A stretch of DNA of 60,371 nucleotides from the NCBI GenBank assembly GCA_030426545.1, contig JAUHYL010000018.1:1-60371 (forward strand), in the 5' to 3' direction. Source of the stretch: Gammaproteobacteria bacterium. Lineage in GTDB: Bacteria; Pseudomonadota; Gammaproteobacteria; Pseudomonadales; Halieaceae. The notes beneath the pieces are model-generated. The model did not search any database. It was not told where the DNA came from and saw only the letters and a list, made by a program, of their open reading frames with translations. The translations under genes were made by a program, and so were the position numbers. Below are positions 1 to 8,514 of the stretch, piece by piece (the first letter of the stretch is position 1; every line of letters begins with the position of its first letter).

Positions 1-174
1 TGGGAGCGATGGCTGGACAATGAGCGTGAAATTGACGCCGACGATGCGCTGTTTTCCAGTGTGCTGAAATACCCGCTGCGCCTTGCGCCCCTGCCTCGGG
101 TGGTGAGTAACGCCCGCAATAAAAATGGCGATGACATGCAGGTCGAAGCTGATGTGATTGAGCTCAGCGCCTGA
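1..174 (+). CDS. C-terminal end of an unrecognised protein (5' truncated)
   Basis: Frame 1 is open from the first base to a TGA at 172-174, giving the last 57 residues of a protein whose start lies outside the window. The tail is mixed charged/hydrophobic and ends in VIELSA. I see no motif and no membrane segment and do not recognise the family. It ends about 95 bases before the convergent DUF3806 gene. Calling it coding rests on the open frame and its codon pattern only. Confidence 0.55.
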   Translation, partial: WERWLDNEREIDADDALFSSVLKYPLRLAPLPRVVSNARNKNGDDMQVEADVIELSA

Positions 175-268
175 TTGTCCGGTGAGCGTGCAGGTAAGAC
201 TTCCCCGCAAGTGCCCTGTATGACAGCAGCCTTTGCGCGACCGGATGGTCTGACGTTTACGGACTACG

Positions 269-781
269 CTAGGGGTAGGGCAGTACCGGCTTGGCGTGCT
301 CGATGATGTCGCGCGCCCTGTTGTAAATGGCGGTAACGCTCTCGGTATTGTTTACCGCCCGACGGCGCGCAATCATGGTCATCGGGAACAGGTAATTGTC
401 AGTTTCCCGGTAGCGCAGGGCGCGGCTGCGCCCGATTTCGTCTTCGTAGACCACCCAGTGCATACCCAGGTCTTGCGCCAGGTGATCACCCAGGATGACG
501 CCCATGGCCTGTAGTTCGCGGGTCTGATCGCCTTTTACGATGCCTTTGTCCAGCAGATCCTGTAACAGCGCCAGGTCCCGCTCCCGATCGCCGTTGAAAC
601 CCTTGCCCAGCGTGCGCCTCGCCTCATCTTCCAGCAGGCCTCGTTGCTGCGCCATGAACTGTTCATCCAGCACCGAAAGCGCGTCGATGCGCGTTTCCCG
701 GGACTGTGCCTGAGCCTGAGTCGGTGCAAGGACGCTCCAGCACAGCAGGGCACAGGCGAAGACGGTGGCGGCAATTTTCAT
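269..781 (-). CDS. exported DUF3806 domain protein
   Basis: A 170-residue protein with an N-terminal signal peptide (MKIAATVFAC, hydrophobic core, Ala-Gln rich cleavage region near residue 25). The C-terminal half has the DUF3806 pattern: a GVILGDHLAQDLGMHWVVYEDE block followed by an LFPMTMIARR block. The family has no established function. I chose the ATG at 781 because an AGGA box lies about 11 bases upstream and the signal peptide begins there; the frame is open further upstream but without signal-like sequence. It is divergent from dapA, sharing a 192-base spacer. Likely periplasmic. Confidence 0.75.
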   Translation of the reverse strand: MKIAATVFACALLCWSVLAPTQAQAQSRETRIDALSVLDEQFMAQQRGLLEDEARRTLGKGFNGDRERDLALLQDLLDKGIVKGDQTRELQAMGVILGDHLAQDLGMHWVVYEDEIGRSRALRYRETDNYLFPMTMIARRRAVNNTESVTAIYNRARDIIEHAKPVLPYP

Positions 782-916
782 CAGTTTGTGTTTCCTGCCC
801 ATCTGACAGCAACGGAAAAAGGGGGTTCCGCTGCATTTTATAGCACGACGCATTCTTCTGCTGCAGCCTGCGTCAACCGGATTGGCGCAGGCAGGACTAT
901 TGGCAGTTAGCACCGC

Positions 917-944
917 TTGTTATCCCGTACGGGTCATGGATAAT
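917..944 (+). promoter_or_regulatory. putative sigma70 promoter of dapA with palindrome in the spacer
   Basis: TTGTTA (917-922) and GATAAT (939-944) are 16 bases apart, 29 bases before the dapA ATG. The perfect palindrome CCCGTACGGG lies at 924-933, between the two boxes, where a repressor could block polymerase. Sequence match only. Confidence 0.45.
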
Positions 945-973
945 GGCGGGCTTTCCCGACGTGGAGACGTCTC

Positions 974-1846
974 ATGATTACCGGCAGTATCGTCGCCCTG
1001 GTCACGCCCATGCACGCCGATGGCAGTGTCGATTGGGATGCGCTGGACAAGCTTATCGAGTGGCATATCGAGGCGGGCACTGCTGGAATCGGTGCGGTGG
1101 GAACCACGGGTGAGAGTGCCACGCTGAGCGTGCCCGAACACTGCGAGGTTATCAGCCACTGCGTCAAAACCAGTGCCGGACGCATTCCGGTGATTGCCGG
1201 TACTGGCTCCAACTCTACGCGCGAGGCCATTGAACTGACCCAGGCTGCCGCTGGCGCTGGCGCGGATGCCTGTCTGCTTGTCACCCCGTATTACAATCGG
1301 CCGACGCAACGCGGTCTGTACGAACATTTCAGGGCGGTTGCCGAGGCGGTGGCCGTGCCGCAAGTTCTGTACAACGTACCCGGACGCACCGCGGTGGATA
1401 TGCACAACGATACTGTCGTTCGCCTGTCAGAGATCGAGAATATCGTGGGCATCAAGGATGCCACCGGTGAGCTGGATCGCCTGCCCGACCTGCGCGCGCG
1501 TTGCCCCGACGATTTCGCTGTCTATTCCGGGGATGACCCCACCGCCATGGAACTGATGCTCGGTGGCGGCCAGGGTGTGATTTCGGTCACCGCCAATGTT
1601 GCGCCAGCGCTCAACGCCGAGTTGAGCAGGGCGGCGCTGACCGGTGATCGCGACACTGCGGAAGCACTCAATGCCCGCATGGCTCAGCTGTATGAGGCGC
1701 TCTTCCTGCAGGCCAATCCTATTCCGGTGAAGTGGGCGCTGTATCACCAGGGCCTGATAGGCGAGGGGATTCGCCTGCCTTTAACGTTGCTGGACGAGGA
1801 GTTTCACGCCCCCGTCGTTGCGGCGCTGGAAGCGGCCGGTGTTTAA
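974..1846 (+). CDS. dapA: 4-hydroxy-tetrahydrodipicolinate synthase DapA
   Basis: Cytoplasmic TIM-barrel lyase that condenses pyruvate with aspartate semialdehyde, the first committed step of lysine/diaminopimelate synthesis. The length of 290 residues is typical. Visible key residues are GTTGES at 43-48 (substrate Thr44/Thr45), Tyr133, Arg138 in PGRT, and the Schiff-base Lys161 in GIKDATGEL, all at the E. coli positions. It starts at the ATG after GGAG-like sequence. It is followed four bases later by bamC, as in E. coli and Pseudomonas. dapC, dapD and dapE lie 8-12 kb downstream on the other strand. Confidence 0.97.
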   Translation: MITGSIVALVTPMHADGSVDWDALDKLIEWHIEAGTAGIGAVGTTGESATLSVPEHCEVISHCVKTSAGRIPVIAGTGSNSTREAIELTQAAAGAGADACLLVTPYYNRPTQRGLYEHFRAVAEAVAVPQVLYNVPGRTAVDMHNDTVVRLSEIENIVGIKDATGELDRLPDLRARCPDDFAVYSGDDPTAMELMLGGGQGVISVTANVAPALNAELSRAALTGDRDTAEALNARMAQLYEALFLQANPIPVKWALYHQGLIGEGIRLPLTLLDEEFHAPVVAALEAAGV

Positions 1847-1850
1847 CGTG

Positions 1851-2897
1851 ATGAGCGGAAACTGGCTACGGGTTACTGCCTTACTGGGTGCCTTAACGGC
1901 CCTTTCCGGCTGTGGCTTCCTGTTCGGTGACGACGGTGTATTCCGTGACCGTTCCGAAGATTACCGGCATGCGCCGGAGTTACCTCCGCTGGCCGTCCCT
2001 GAGGGCAAGAGCGCGGACAAGCTGCGCGAAATTTATGTTATTCCCGAAATCCAGGAAAAGGTGGTGCCTGCGGGAGAATTCGAGGTGCCTCGCCCGGCTC
2101 CGCTGATTGGCGGTGATGCCTCGGAACTGGTGCGTATCCAGAAGCTGGGTGACGATAGCTGGGCGCTCATCGACCTGGCGCCGGGCCAGGTGTGGCCCCA
2201 GGTGCGCGGCTTCTTGTCCGCCGCCGGTATGCAGGTGGCGAGCGTGGATGCCCGCGCCGGGCTGATAGACACCACCTGGCTGACGCTGGAGGGCCGTCCA
2301 TTGCCCAGCAGGTTCCGCTTCCGGATGGAACAGGGCGTGCAGCGTGGCAGCAGTGAACTGCACGTGCTGCAAATGAACCGGTCGGCGCAGTCCGATGAGT
2401 GGCCCACCGAGTCCGACGATGCCGAGCAAGAGCAGGAAATGCTGCGCGCGGTGGCCCAGTTCCTGGCCGACAGTGCCGATTCCACCCCCGTGTCGATGAT
2501 TGCTGAGCAGGGACTGAGCGCTGATGGCAGGATTTCCCTGCAGGAAGCGGCGGACGGTTCCACCTATATTCGCCTGCAGCTGTCTTTCGAACGTGCCTGG
2601 GCCTCGCTGGCCAGGGCGCTGGAAAAGTCATCCTTTGAGATTACCGACCGCGACCGTAGCCAGGGCCTCTACTACGCGCGCTTCCTCGGCTCTCAGGAAG
2701 AGGACGAGGACGGCTGGTTTGACTGGCTCTGGGGAGACGATGAGCATCCGCTGACGGGTGAAACCCTGCTGGTGCAGATGAAGTCGCTGGACGAGGGCGT
2801 GGTGGCGATCAGCCTGCGGCCGGAAAGTCAGGAAACGGGCATGGATCGTCGTCAGGAGCAGGATCTGCTGACGCTGATCAAGGGCAATATCAACTAG
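1851..2897 (+). CDS. bamC: outer membrane assembly lipoprotein BamC
   Basis: A 348-residue lipoprotein of the BAM complex that inserts beta-barrel proteins into the outer membrane. The N-terminus has a short charged start, a hydrophobic stretch and the lipobox LSGC near residue 21, followed by the unstructured Gly/Asp-rich segment and two helix-grip domains typical of the NlpB/BamC family. I chose the ATG at 1851 because it puts the lipobox in the usual place; a GTG lies one codon upstream. It is directly behind dapA and probably cotranscribed. Its partner bamA is in this window at about 25.3 kb. Confidence 0.9.
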   Translation: MSGNWLRVTALLGALTALSGCGFLFGDDGVFRDRSEDYRHAPELPPLAVPEGKSADKLREIYVIPEIQEKVVPAGEFEVPRPAPLIGGDASELVRIQKLGDDSWALIDLAPGQVWPQVRGFLSAAGMQVASVDARAGLIDTTWLTLEGRPLPSRFRFRMEQGVQRGSSELHVLQMNRSAQSDEWPTESDDAEQEQEMLRAVAQFLADSADSTPVSMIAEQGLSADGRISLQEAADGSTYIRLQLSFERAWASLARALEKSSFEITDRDRSQGLYYARFLGSQEEDEDGWFDWLWGDDEHPLTGETLLVQMKSLDEGVVAISLRPESQETGMDRRQEQDLLTLIKGNIN

Positions 2898-3041
2898 CCA
2901 GCAAGCCTGCGTGTTTGCGCTAACCCAGGGTGCGTATCTTCCCGCAGCGTGGCATCGCTTTTACTCGCGGCCACCAAACCGCGCGCACGTCGATGCCCGG
3001 GTGGGGTTGGCTGCCAACTGTCCGCATAGTCAGGTAGTGTT

Positions 3042-3800
3042 ATGAAGTTTGCATCACTGGGGTCCGGCAGCAAAGGCAACGCAACGCTGGTCTCGGCGGG
3101 TGGCACACTGGTGATGGTGGACTGTGGTTTCTCGCTGCGAGAAACCACGCGCCGTCTGCAGCGCCTGGGTATTGCGCCTGAGCAACTGGACGCGATCCTT
3201 GTAACCCACGAGCACAGCGATCACAGCAGCGGCGTTGCCGCCCTGTCGCGCAAGTTTGAAATTCCCATCTTCCTCACCTGGGGCACGCGCTCTACCGGCC
3301 GCTTGGATGGTGGTCACAGCTACCATTGTTTCAATTGCGAAGACCAACTGGATATTGGCGATTTGCGCGTCAAGGCGGTTGCGGTACCCCACGATGCGGC
3401 CGAGCCCTGCCAGTACCGATTGCAATGGAGTGGGCGTACCCTGGGCATTCTCACCGACCTCGGTAGCATTACCCCGCATGTGGTTGAAAACTACCGCGCC
3501 TGTCAGGGCCTGGTGCTCGAGTTTAATCACGACCTGCCCATGCTCTGGGACGGCCCCTATCCGCAACACCTGAAGCATCGCGTGGGCGGTGACTGGGGGC
3601 ACCTTAACAACACACAGGCGGCGCAGTTTTTGACGGAAATAGACTGCGCCGGACTGCATCATCTCGTCGTTGCCCATGTCAGCGAGCAGAACAATAGTCG
3701 TAGCAATGCCGAGGCGGCGCTGGCCGGCGCGCTGGGCTGCCTGGACAAGGTGGTATTTGCTGATCAGCGAGCGGGCTTCGACTGGCTGGAGATCACCTGA
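3042..3800 (+). CDS. MBL-fold metallo-hydrolase, WalJ/YycJ-like
   Basis: A 252-residue metallo-beta-lactamase-fold protein. The zinc motif HEHSDH is at 56-61, a GSGSKGNAT start is typical of the YycJ/WalJ subgroup, and further conserved His/Asp residues follow (VPHDA, LTDLG, LEFNHD, VAHVSEQN). Members are proposed 5'-3' exonuclease or DNA-repair-linked hydrolases; substrate not established here. An AGGT box precedes the ATG. In pseudomonads this gene sits between bamC and purC. purC is absent here and the next genes point the other way. Confidence 0.85.
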   Translation: MKFASLGSGSKGNATLVSAGGTLVMVDCGFSLRETTRRLQRLGIAPEQLDAILVTHEHSDHSSGVAALSRKFEIPIFLTWGTRSTGRLDGGHSYHCFNCEDQLDIGDLRVKAVAVPHDAAEPCQYRLQWSGRTLGILTDLGSITPHVVENYRACQGLVLEFNHDLPMLWDGPYPQHLKHRVGGDWGHLNNTQAAQFLTEIDCAGLHHLVVAHVSEQNNSRSNAEAALAGALGCLDKVVFADQRAGFDWLEIT

Positions 3801-3815
3801 GGGTCTGACAGTTCC

Positions 3816-4691
3816 CTACGGTGAGCGCTTCCAGCGGCGATTGGTCCACAACCAGGTTTCAGGTTGGGCGCGAATCGCCTGTTCGCTCGCGCTCGCATAG
3901 CGTTCGATAATCTCGGTTTCGCCCAGCCCTTCCTGCGGCACAGCCAGTAATTGGTAATTCACCTCGTAGCGCCCCCGGGCTGTGCGCGTGCAGCGCGCAA
4001 AGATCACGGCCGCGTCGAGCGCGTGAGCAAGGCGTGCTGGCCCCAGGTGAAACGCCGTAGGCCTGCCAAAGAACGACACCCAGTGTTCGCGTTCGCCCTG
4101 TATGGGTGACTGGTCTGCCAGCATCAGCAGGCAGCGGGGCTCGCGCCGATGTTGCAGCAGGTTTCCGGAAACCTGCGCAATGGGTAGTGGCAGCGCGCCA
4201 AAGCGGCCGCGAATCTCCCGCATGAGGGTATCGATGGCCGCATTGTGTAGAGGCTTGTAGACGGGCACCAGCGGCATGTCGATGAAATCCCGGATACTGT
4301 GCAGCATCCACTCCCAGTTGCCCTGATGTAGTGTGAGTACGATAAGAGGCCGCCTGAAATCGTCACTTGCGCTGCGTAACAGGTCGCTGCCGTGAGTGTG
4401 ATTTCTGCGCTTAAGTGCCTTCTGTGGCATGCATCTTGCGCGCAGGATTTCTACTGCCACATTGGCGAGATTGCGGTAGACGCTTTTTTCCAGAAGTGTG
4501 AGCTCTTTCGCGTTCTGTTGCGGAAAGGCGCGGTGCAGGTTCTCCCTGACTACCTGTCTGCGATAGCCTAGCAAGCTGTATAGAACAACGCTGCCAACCG
4601 CTGCCAGTGTGTGAAGCACGGCAAGGGGCAGGTGCCCTGAAAGTTGCAACAGTTGCAAGGCTGGGGAATGTCGACCAGATGAACCGCTCAC
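3816..4691 (-). CDS. LpxL/HtrB-like lysophospholipid or lipid A acyltransferase
   Basis: A 291-residue member of the LpxL/LpxM acyltransferase family. An N-terminal hydrophobic segment (about 20-43) precedes an NLHRAFP block. The catalytic HX4E motif is HQGNWE at 122-127, ADQSP follows, and the tail is PETWLWTNRRWK, typical of the family. The start is a GTG at 4691, just beyond the stop of the LRR gene, so the two are probably translationally coupled. The acyl donor and acceptor cannot be read from sequence: lipid A secondary acylation, or ornithine or phospholipid acylation, are possible. It ends convergently with the MBL gene. Confidence 0.85.
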   Translation of the reverse strand: MSGSSGRHSPALQLLQLSGHLPLAVLHTLAAVGSVVLYSLLGYRRQVVRENLHRAFPQQNAKELTLLEKSVYRNLANVAVEILRARCMPQKALKRRNHTHGSDLLRSASDDFRRPLIVLTLHQGNWEWMLHSIRDFIDMPLVPVYKPLHNAAIDTLMREIRGRFGALPLPIAQVSGNLLQHRREPRCLLMLADQSPIQGEREHWVSFFGRPTAFHLGPARLAHALDAAVIFARCTRTARGRYEVNYQLLAVPQEGLGETEIIERYASASEQAIRAQPETWLWTNRRWKRSP

Positions 4692-4695
4692 TGCA

Positions 4696-5340
4696 TCAGT
4701 TGCAGTGTGCTGGCAGGAGCACCGAGTTCACGGCGGCAAATCCCGCTTCCCGGGGGCATTGCAAACCGGGATTGCCAGACAGGTCCAGTCTTGTCAGATG
4801 CGGTAGCCGGTAAAGGGGAACGGGGTCAATAATGCGGTTTTTATCCAGAATCAACTCACGCAGCGCGGTGAGTTTTTCCAGTTCCACCAGGTTGCGAATG
4901 TCGTTGGCGGACAATTTGAGTCGTTCCAGTGCTGTGAAGGCCGCCAGGCCAGAGAGATCGCTGATGCCGGCATGGCTGCAATTCAGTGTTTTCAACTCCT
5001 CGGCGCGGGCAATGGATTCGGCGCTGATGACCTCTTGCAGGCAGGCGCGCAGGGCGGGATCGGGTACTTCCAATCCGCGCAATACCGGCGTTGGACTGTA
5101 CACGATTTTTTCATTAATCCTGACGTCATATCCCGCGCAGGCTGGCAGCAGAAGCAGGGTTAGCAGAACACCCGGTAGTGATAAGCGCGTAGAGGTTCTT
5201 ATGGCGCGCCATGGCTCCGGTCGCGGCGTGCCATACGGCGAGCGCCTGTCCAGCCGCCTTGCGCCTGCCCTGCGTGACAGCCTTCGATGTGTGCTCCCGC
5301 GATGACTCAATCGGGCAATTCTCAGGTGTGTACACCTCAT
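4696..5340 (-). CDS. leucine-rich-repeat lipoprotein (start uncertain)
   Basis: The body holds a hydrophobic segment with lipobox LLPAC followed by about four leucine-rich repeats (LKTLNCSHAGISDLSGL, LERLKLSANDIRNL, LRELILDKNRIIDP, LTRLDLSGN), so it is probably an exported, lipid-anchored binding protein. The only in-frame ATG (5340) gives a 50-residue Arg-rich leader before the signal segment, which is implausible. A natural start before the signal would be the ATA at 5202; the nearby ATG at 5212 is in another frame. Either a rare start is used or a frameshift separates start and body. It is upstream of, and nearly overlaps, the acyltransferase gene. Confidence 0.6.
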   Translation of the reverse strand: MRCTHLRIARLSHRGSTHRRLSRRAGARRLDRRSPYGTPRPEPWRAIRTSTRLSLPGVLLTLLLLPACAGYDVRINEKIVYSPTPVLRGLEVPDPALRACLQEVISAESIARAEELKTLNCSHAGISDLSGLAAFTALERLKLSANDIRNLVELEKLTALRELILDKNRIIDPVPLYRLPHLTRLDLSGNPGLQCPREAGFAAVNSVLLPAHCN

Positions 5341-5403
5341 AACAATGCCAGTACATTGGGCCTAGATCACTTCATTGTACCGTCGATGCGGGTGGGCCAA
5401 AAT

Positions 5404-6744
5404 ATGGCGGATAGCAAAAATGAGGCCGGTTCAGGTCGCGAGGCAGCGGGCAGCGGGCAAGCAAGCCCCGGCACGGAGCCGCTGGAGGCAATCAGCATAG
5501 TACAGCGCGGCAATTTCAAGGCGCTGGAGAAGACGCTGCGCAAGCAGTGGCGCATGGGACAGAATATCGTGCTGTGCTGGAGCGCTGATGAGCGCGGTCT
5601 GCTGGTCATCCTGGTACCCCACTACTTTTTGGGCAATTACTGCGCAGCGAGCGATGGTAATCGCGCTAACGAGGATTTTATCCGGGAACTGATTTCGGGG
5701 GAGCGCCGCAAGACGCGCGATGAATTATTCGCTGTCAGCGAGCGCCTGGATGTTTCGCCAACATTTATCAAGCTGAACACCGCGCTTACTGAAGAACCCC
5801 AGGTGCTGGACGCGGTGGAAGAGCTGATAAAGCGTTATGGCATCAGCTATGTCGAGAGCCGTGCGGTGTTGCTGTTTGATATCGTCGATTTTTCGTTGTT
5901 TACACCCTTCGAACAAGCCAGTCAGTTGAACAGCCTTTCGTACTCCCTGAACTCTGCTTACAACAAGTTGATGTCCCAGGGTATCGAAATCAATTTCGCG
6001 CGCACCACAACGGGCGACGGTTACTACGTTTGGAATCGTGATCTCGGTCCCAGCGCCAATCAGGATCTTTTTGTCTTCATGCTGCTGGTGGTTGCTGACA
6101 ACGCGGTTGCGCGTGCGGCATCGCACGGCAATACCGTGCCCGTAGTGCGCACGGGTTACCATATTGGTGGCCACTACGAGCTGTACCAGGCAGAGGGAGT
6201 AAACCCCTCGGTGTTCAGCTACATCGTAGGCGATGTGACCATCGAGCTGGCGCGCATGCTGGATCTGGCGCAGGCCAATCAAATTCTTGTGGGTGAGTTT
6301 CACTGTGAGCAGGCGGGTTGGGGGAATAGCGCGGTCAAGTCTATTACCTCGGTGTCTGCGACCACCTTCGTCAGCGCCTGTAACCGTGCACTGGGCACAT
6401 TGAAGGGCCTGCAACTCTCCAGCAAGGATATTCACGCTATGTCCTGTCACTTGTCAGAAGTGCAGGATCAAGACGGCCAGACGCGTCCGCGTCGCTTTCG
6501 CATCGTCGATAAGCACGGGCTGGCGCGCTATGCCTACAACCTGGAAATCGAGATTGATCTCGATGGACAACCCCTTTCTCTGGGACTCGACAATGTTCGA
6601 TTACCGCCCCGATCGGACAAGGCTGCTTCTTCCAACGACAATGACAGCAAGATGGTGGAAGGCGCACCCAGCACTGAAGAGCTCATTGATGATCTGTCAG
6701 GCATGCTCAACAGGCGTGGCAGCAAGGCGATTACCGAGGACTAA
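5404..6744 (+). CDS. class III nucleotide cyclase homologue
   Basis: A 446-residue soluble protein. The C-terminal two thirds resemble a class III adenylate/guanylate cyclase. LLFDIVDFS (metal Asp159) opens the domain, TTGDGYYVW at 202-210 carries the second metal Asp205, and VGDVTIELARMLDLA matches the helix that normally reads VNxAaR, retaining Arg284. The Asn normally found in that helix is Ile here. About 150 N-terminal residues form an unrecognised, possibly sensory region. No membrane segment is seen. I chose the ATG at 5404 (GGGTGG upstream); an in-frame ATG at 5386 is the alternative. A cyclic-nucleotide-phosphodiesterase-like gene follows five bases later. Confidence 0.72.
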   Translation: MADSKNEAGSGREAAGSGQASPGTEPLEAISIVQRGNFKALEKTLRKQWRMGQNIVLCWSADERGLLVILVPHYFLGNYCAASDGNRANEDFIRELISGERRKTRDELFAVSERLDVSPTFIKLNTALTEEPQVLDAVEELIKRYGISYVESRAVLLFDIVDFSLFTPFEQASQLNSLSYSLNSAYNKLMSQGIEINFARTTTGDGYYVWNRDLGPSANQDLFVFMLLVVADNAVARAASHGNTVPVVRTGYHIGGHYELYQAEGVNPSVFSYIVGDVTIELARMLDLAQANQILVGEFHCEQAGWGNSAVKSITSVSATTFVSACNRALGTLKGLQLSSKDIHAMSCHLSEVQDQDGQTRPRRFRIVDKHGLARYAYNLEIEIDLDGQPLSLGLDNVRLPPRSDKAASSNDNDSKMVEGAPSTEELIDDLSGMLNRRGSKAITED

Positions 6745-6749
6745 TTCAC

Positions 6750-7655
6750 ATGGGGCAAATTCAGCGCGCGGGCCACATGGATGTGAGCAATAGCGTAGAT
6801 GTCACGGACGGTCGGGCGGTCTTCGTAGCGGTTAAAGCAATACTGCTGCGACGCTATCCCGCAGTGGATTGCAACGCACTTGAACGACTCTACAACGATT
6901 TTCTGCGGCTCTACGGCGGCGACTATCCCGGGTATCACGGCTGTGATATTCGTTACCACAACACACAGCACGTTCTGGATGTCAGCCTGGCGATGGCACG
7001 GCTGCTGGAAGGTCACGCTGGCTGCCATGCGGAATCGGAGCAGCTTTCCGCTGACCGTGTGCTGGCCGGTATGGCAGCAGCACTGTTTCACGATTCCGGC
7101 TATATTCGCCGCACTCGCGATACGCGGCACAAGAACGGTGCCGCCTACACGCGGGTACACGTCGTGCGCAGTGCGCGATTTCTGAAGGAGTATTTGCCCG
7201 GTGCAGGACTGCAGCAGCTGGTGGGAACCTGTACCCGGATCGTTCACTTCACTGGCTATGATGTCGAGCCGGAAAAAATATCCGTTGCCGATGACGGTGA
7301 GTACCTGCTGGGAACATTGCTTGGCACCGCTGACCTGATCGCGCAGATGGCGGATATTGACTATGTGCGAAAATGCCGCGAGTACCTTTACGAGGAGTTT
7401 GTCGCAGGCGGGATGGCGGGCAGCAAGGGCAAATACACGCACGGCCACACCGGCACTATCTATCGTTCCCCTGAGCAATTGCTGAGCCTCACCCCCAGTT
7501 TCATTCGCAATGCTATCGACGTGCGCCTTGACCGTCAGTTCAATAGCGCCCACCGCTATGCAGCCGCGCACTTCAATGGACGGCACCTGTACATGGATGC
7601 CATCCTGCACAATTGCAGCGCACTGGAAACAATGCTCGCAGCAAAACCGGACTAG
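6750..7655 (+). CDS. HD-domain phosphodiesterase, class I cyclic nucleotide PDE-like
   Basis: A 301-residue soluble protein with metal-ligand motifs arranged as in eukaryotic class I phosphodiesterases: RYHNTQH (69-74, His74), LFHDSGY (His114-Asp115) and a late Asp195 in GTADLIAQM. The YHN signature with HD and late Asp is typical of cAMP/cGMP hydrolases rather than general HD enzymes, though a different phosphomonoester or nucleotide substrate is possible. It starts five bases after the cyclase homologue, with GAGGA before the ATG. That suggests one operon making and destroying the same second messenger. Confidence 0.72.
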   Translation: MGQIQRAGHMDVSNSVDVTDGRAVFVAVKAILLRRYPAVDCNALERLYNDFLRLYGGDYPGYHGCDIRYHNTQHVLDVSLAMARLLEGHAGCHAESEQLSADRVLAGMAAALFHDSGYIRRTRDTRHKNGAAYTRVHVVRSARFLKEYLPGAGLQQLVGTCTRIVHFTGYDVEPEKISVADDGEYLLGTLLGTADLIAQMADIDYVRKCREYLYEEFVAGGMAGSKGKYTHGHTGTIYRSPEQLLSLTPSFIRNAIDVRLDRQFNSAHRYAAAHFNGRHLYMDAILHNCSALETMLAAKPD

Positions 7656-7677
7656 GCCTCGTGCCCCGCGGGTTCTG

Positions 7678-8463
7678 ATGGCCAGTATTGCGGTACAACC
7701 CGCCACGCCTGCTGATCAAAACCGCGCGCAGAGCTTGTCACGTGAGCTAAACCTGCCACTGCTGGAGCAGGGCTCAGACCTCACCAAACAGACTGCCCTG
7801 CAGGCGGCTCTGCACGTCGCGGGCAAGTCTCTGAGTTTACGCCAGGCGGGACCTGGTGCGCCGGGCCCGGTCGCCGTGGATTTTGGTGCCGGGACTATGC
7901 GTCACCGACGGCGAGGTGGTAATAACGAACTGCTGGGGCGAGCGGTCGGTGTCGGCAAAAAAACACCGCTGCGCGTGCTGGATGCAACCGCCGGCCTGGC
8001 CAGGGACGCCTTTGTGCTCGCCGACCTGGGCTGTCAGGTACACTTGTGTGAGCGCCATCCTGTGATCGCAGCCCTGATAGCCTCCGGTATGGCGTGCGCC
8101 CTGGACGGCGAGGATCCCTGGCTGCGCGATGTGGTGTCGCGTATGCGGCTTTTTACGGGCGATGCAAGGGAGCTTTCCGATTTGCCCGCACAAAGCGACG
8201 TGATTTATCTGGATCCGATGTTCCCCCTGCGAGACAAGCGCGCCGCAGTGAAGAAAGAGATGGCGCTGTTCCAACTGCTACTTGATTCTGCGCCGGAGGC
8301 TGCGGCGCAGGACGACTTGCTGGACTGGGCCTGCACGCAACCCGTTGCGCGAGTTGTGCAGAAGCGACCGCTGAAGGCGCCCGTGGTGGGCAGGGAGCCG
8401 TCACACTGTATTCGGGGCAGGGCGGTGCGCTATGATGTTTATGTATTACGCAGCTTGTCCTAG
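7678..8463 (+). CDS. rsmJ: 16S rRNA (guanine-1516-N2) methyltransferase RsmJ
   Basis: A 261-residue SAM-dependent methyltransferase acting on 16S rRNA of the small subunit. Diagnostic motifs are DATAGLARD (102-110, SAM binding), the LCERHPV acidic loop, and YLDPMFP (178-183, catalytic DPMFP). The end, KRPLKAP...SHCI...RYDVYVL, is shared by RsmJ/YhiQ proteins. The ATG at 7678 fits the family N-terminus, although the frame continues upstream within the phosphodiesterase gene. It lies 22 bases after that gene with no good ribosome site. Confidence 0.92.
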   Translation: MASIAVQPATPADQNRAQSLSRELNLPLLEQGSDLTKQTALQAALHVAGKSLSLRQAGPGAPGPVAVDFGAGTMRHRRRGGNNELLGRAVGVGKKTPLRVLDATAGLARDAFVLADLGCQVHLCERHPVIAALIASGMACALDGEDPWLRDVVSRMRLFTGDARELSDLPAQSDVIYLDPMFPLRDKRAAVKKEMALFQLLLDSAPEAAAQDDLLDWACTQPVARVVQKRPLKAPVVGREPSHCIRGRAVRYDVYVLRSLS

Positions 8464-8514
8464 CTGCGGTTTTTGATGGTTTTGTCTGACTCGGTATCAC
8501 CCTGGGGATTTTCT

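Noticed and set aside
5126-5356. Frame of 76 codons containing an ATG with MARHKNLYALITTG
   Set aside because: It overlaps the LRR lipoprotein in another frame and ends soon after; kept only as evidence that the lipoprotein start may be frameshifted.
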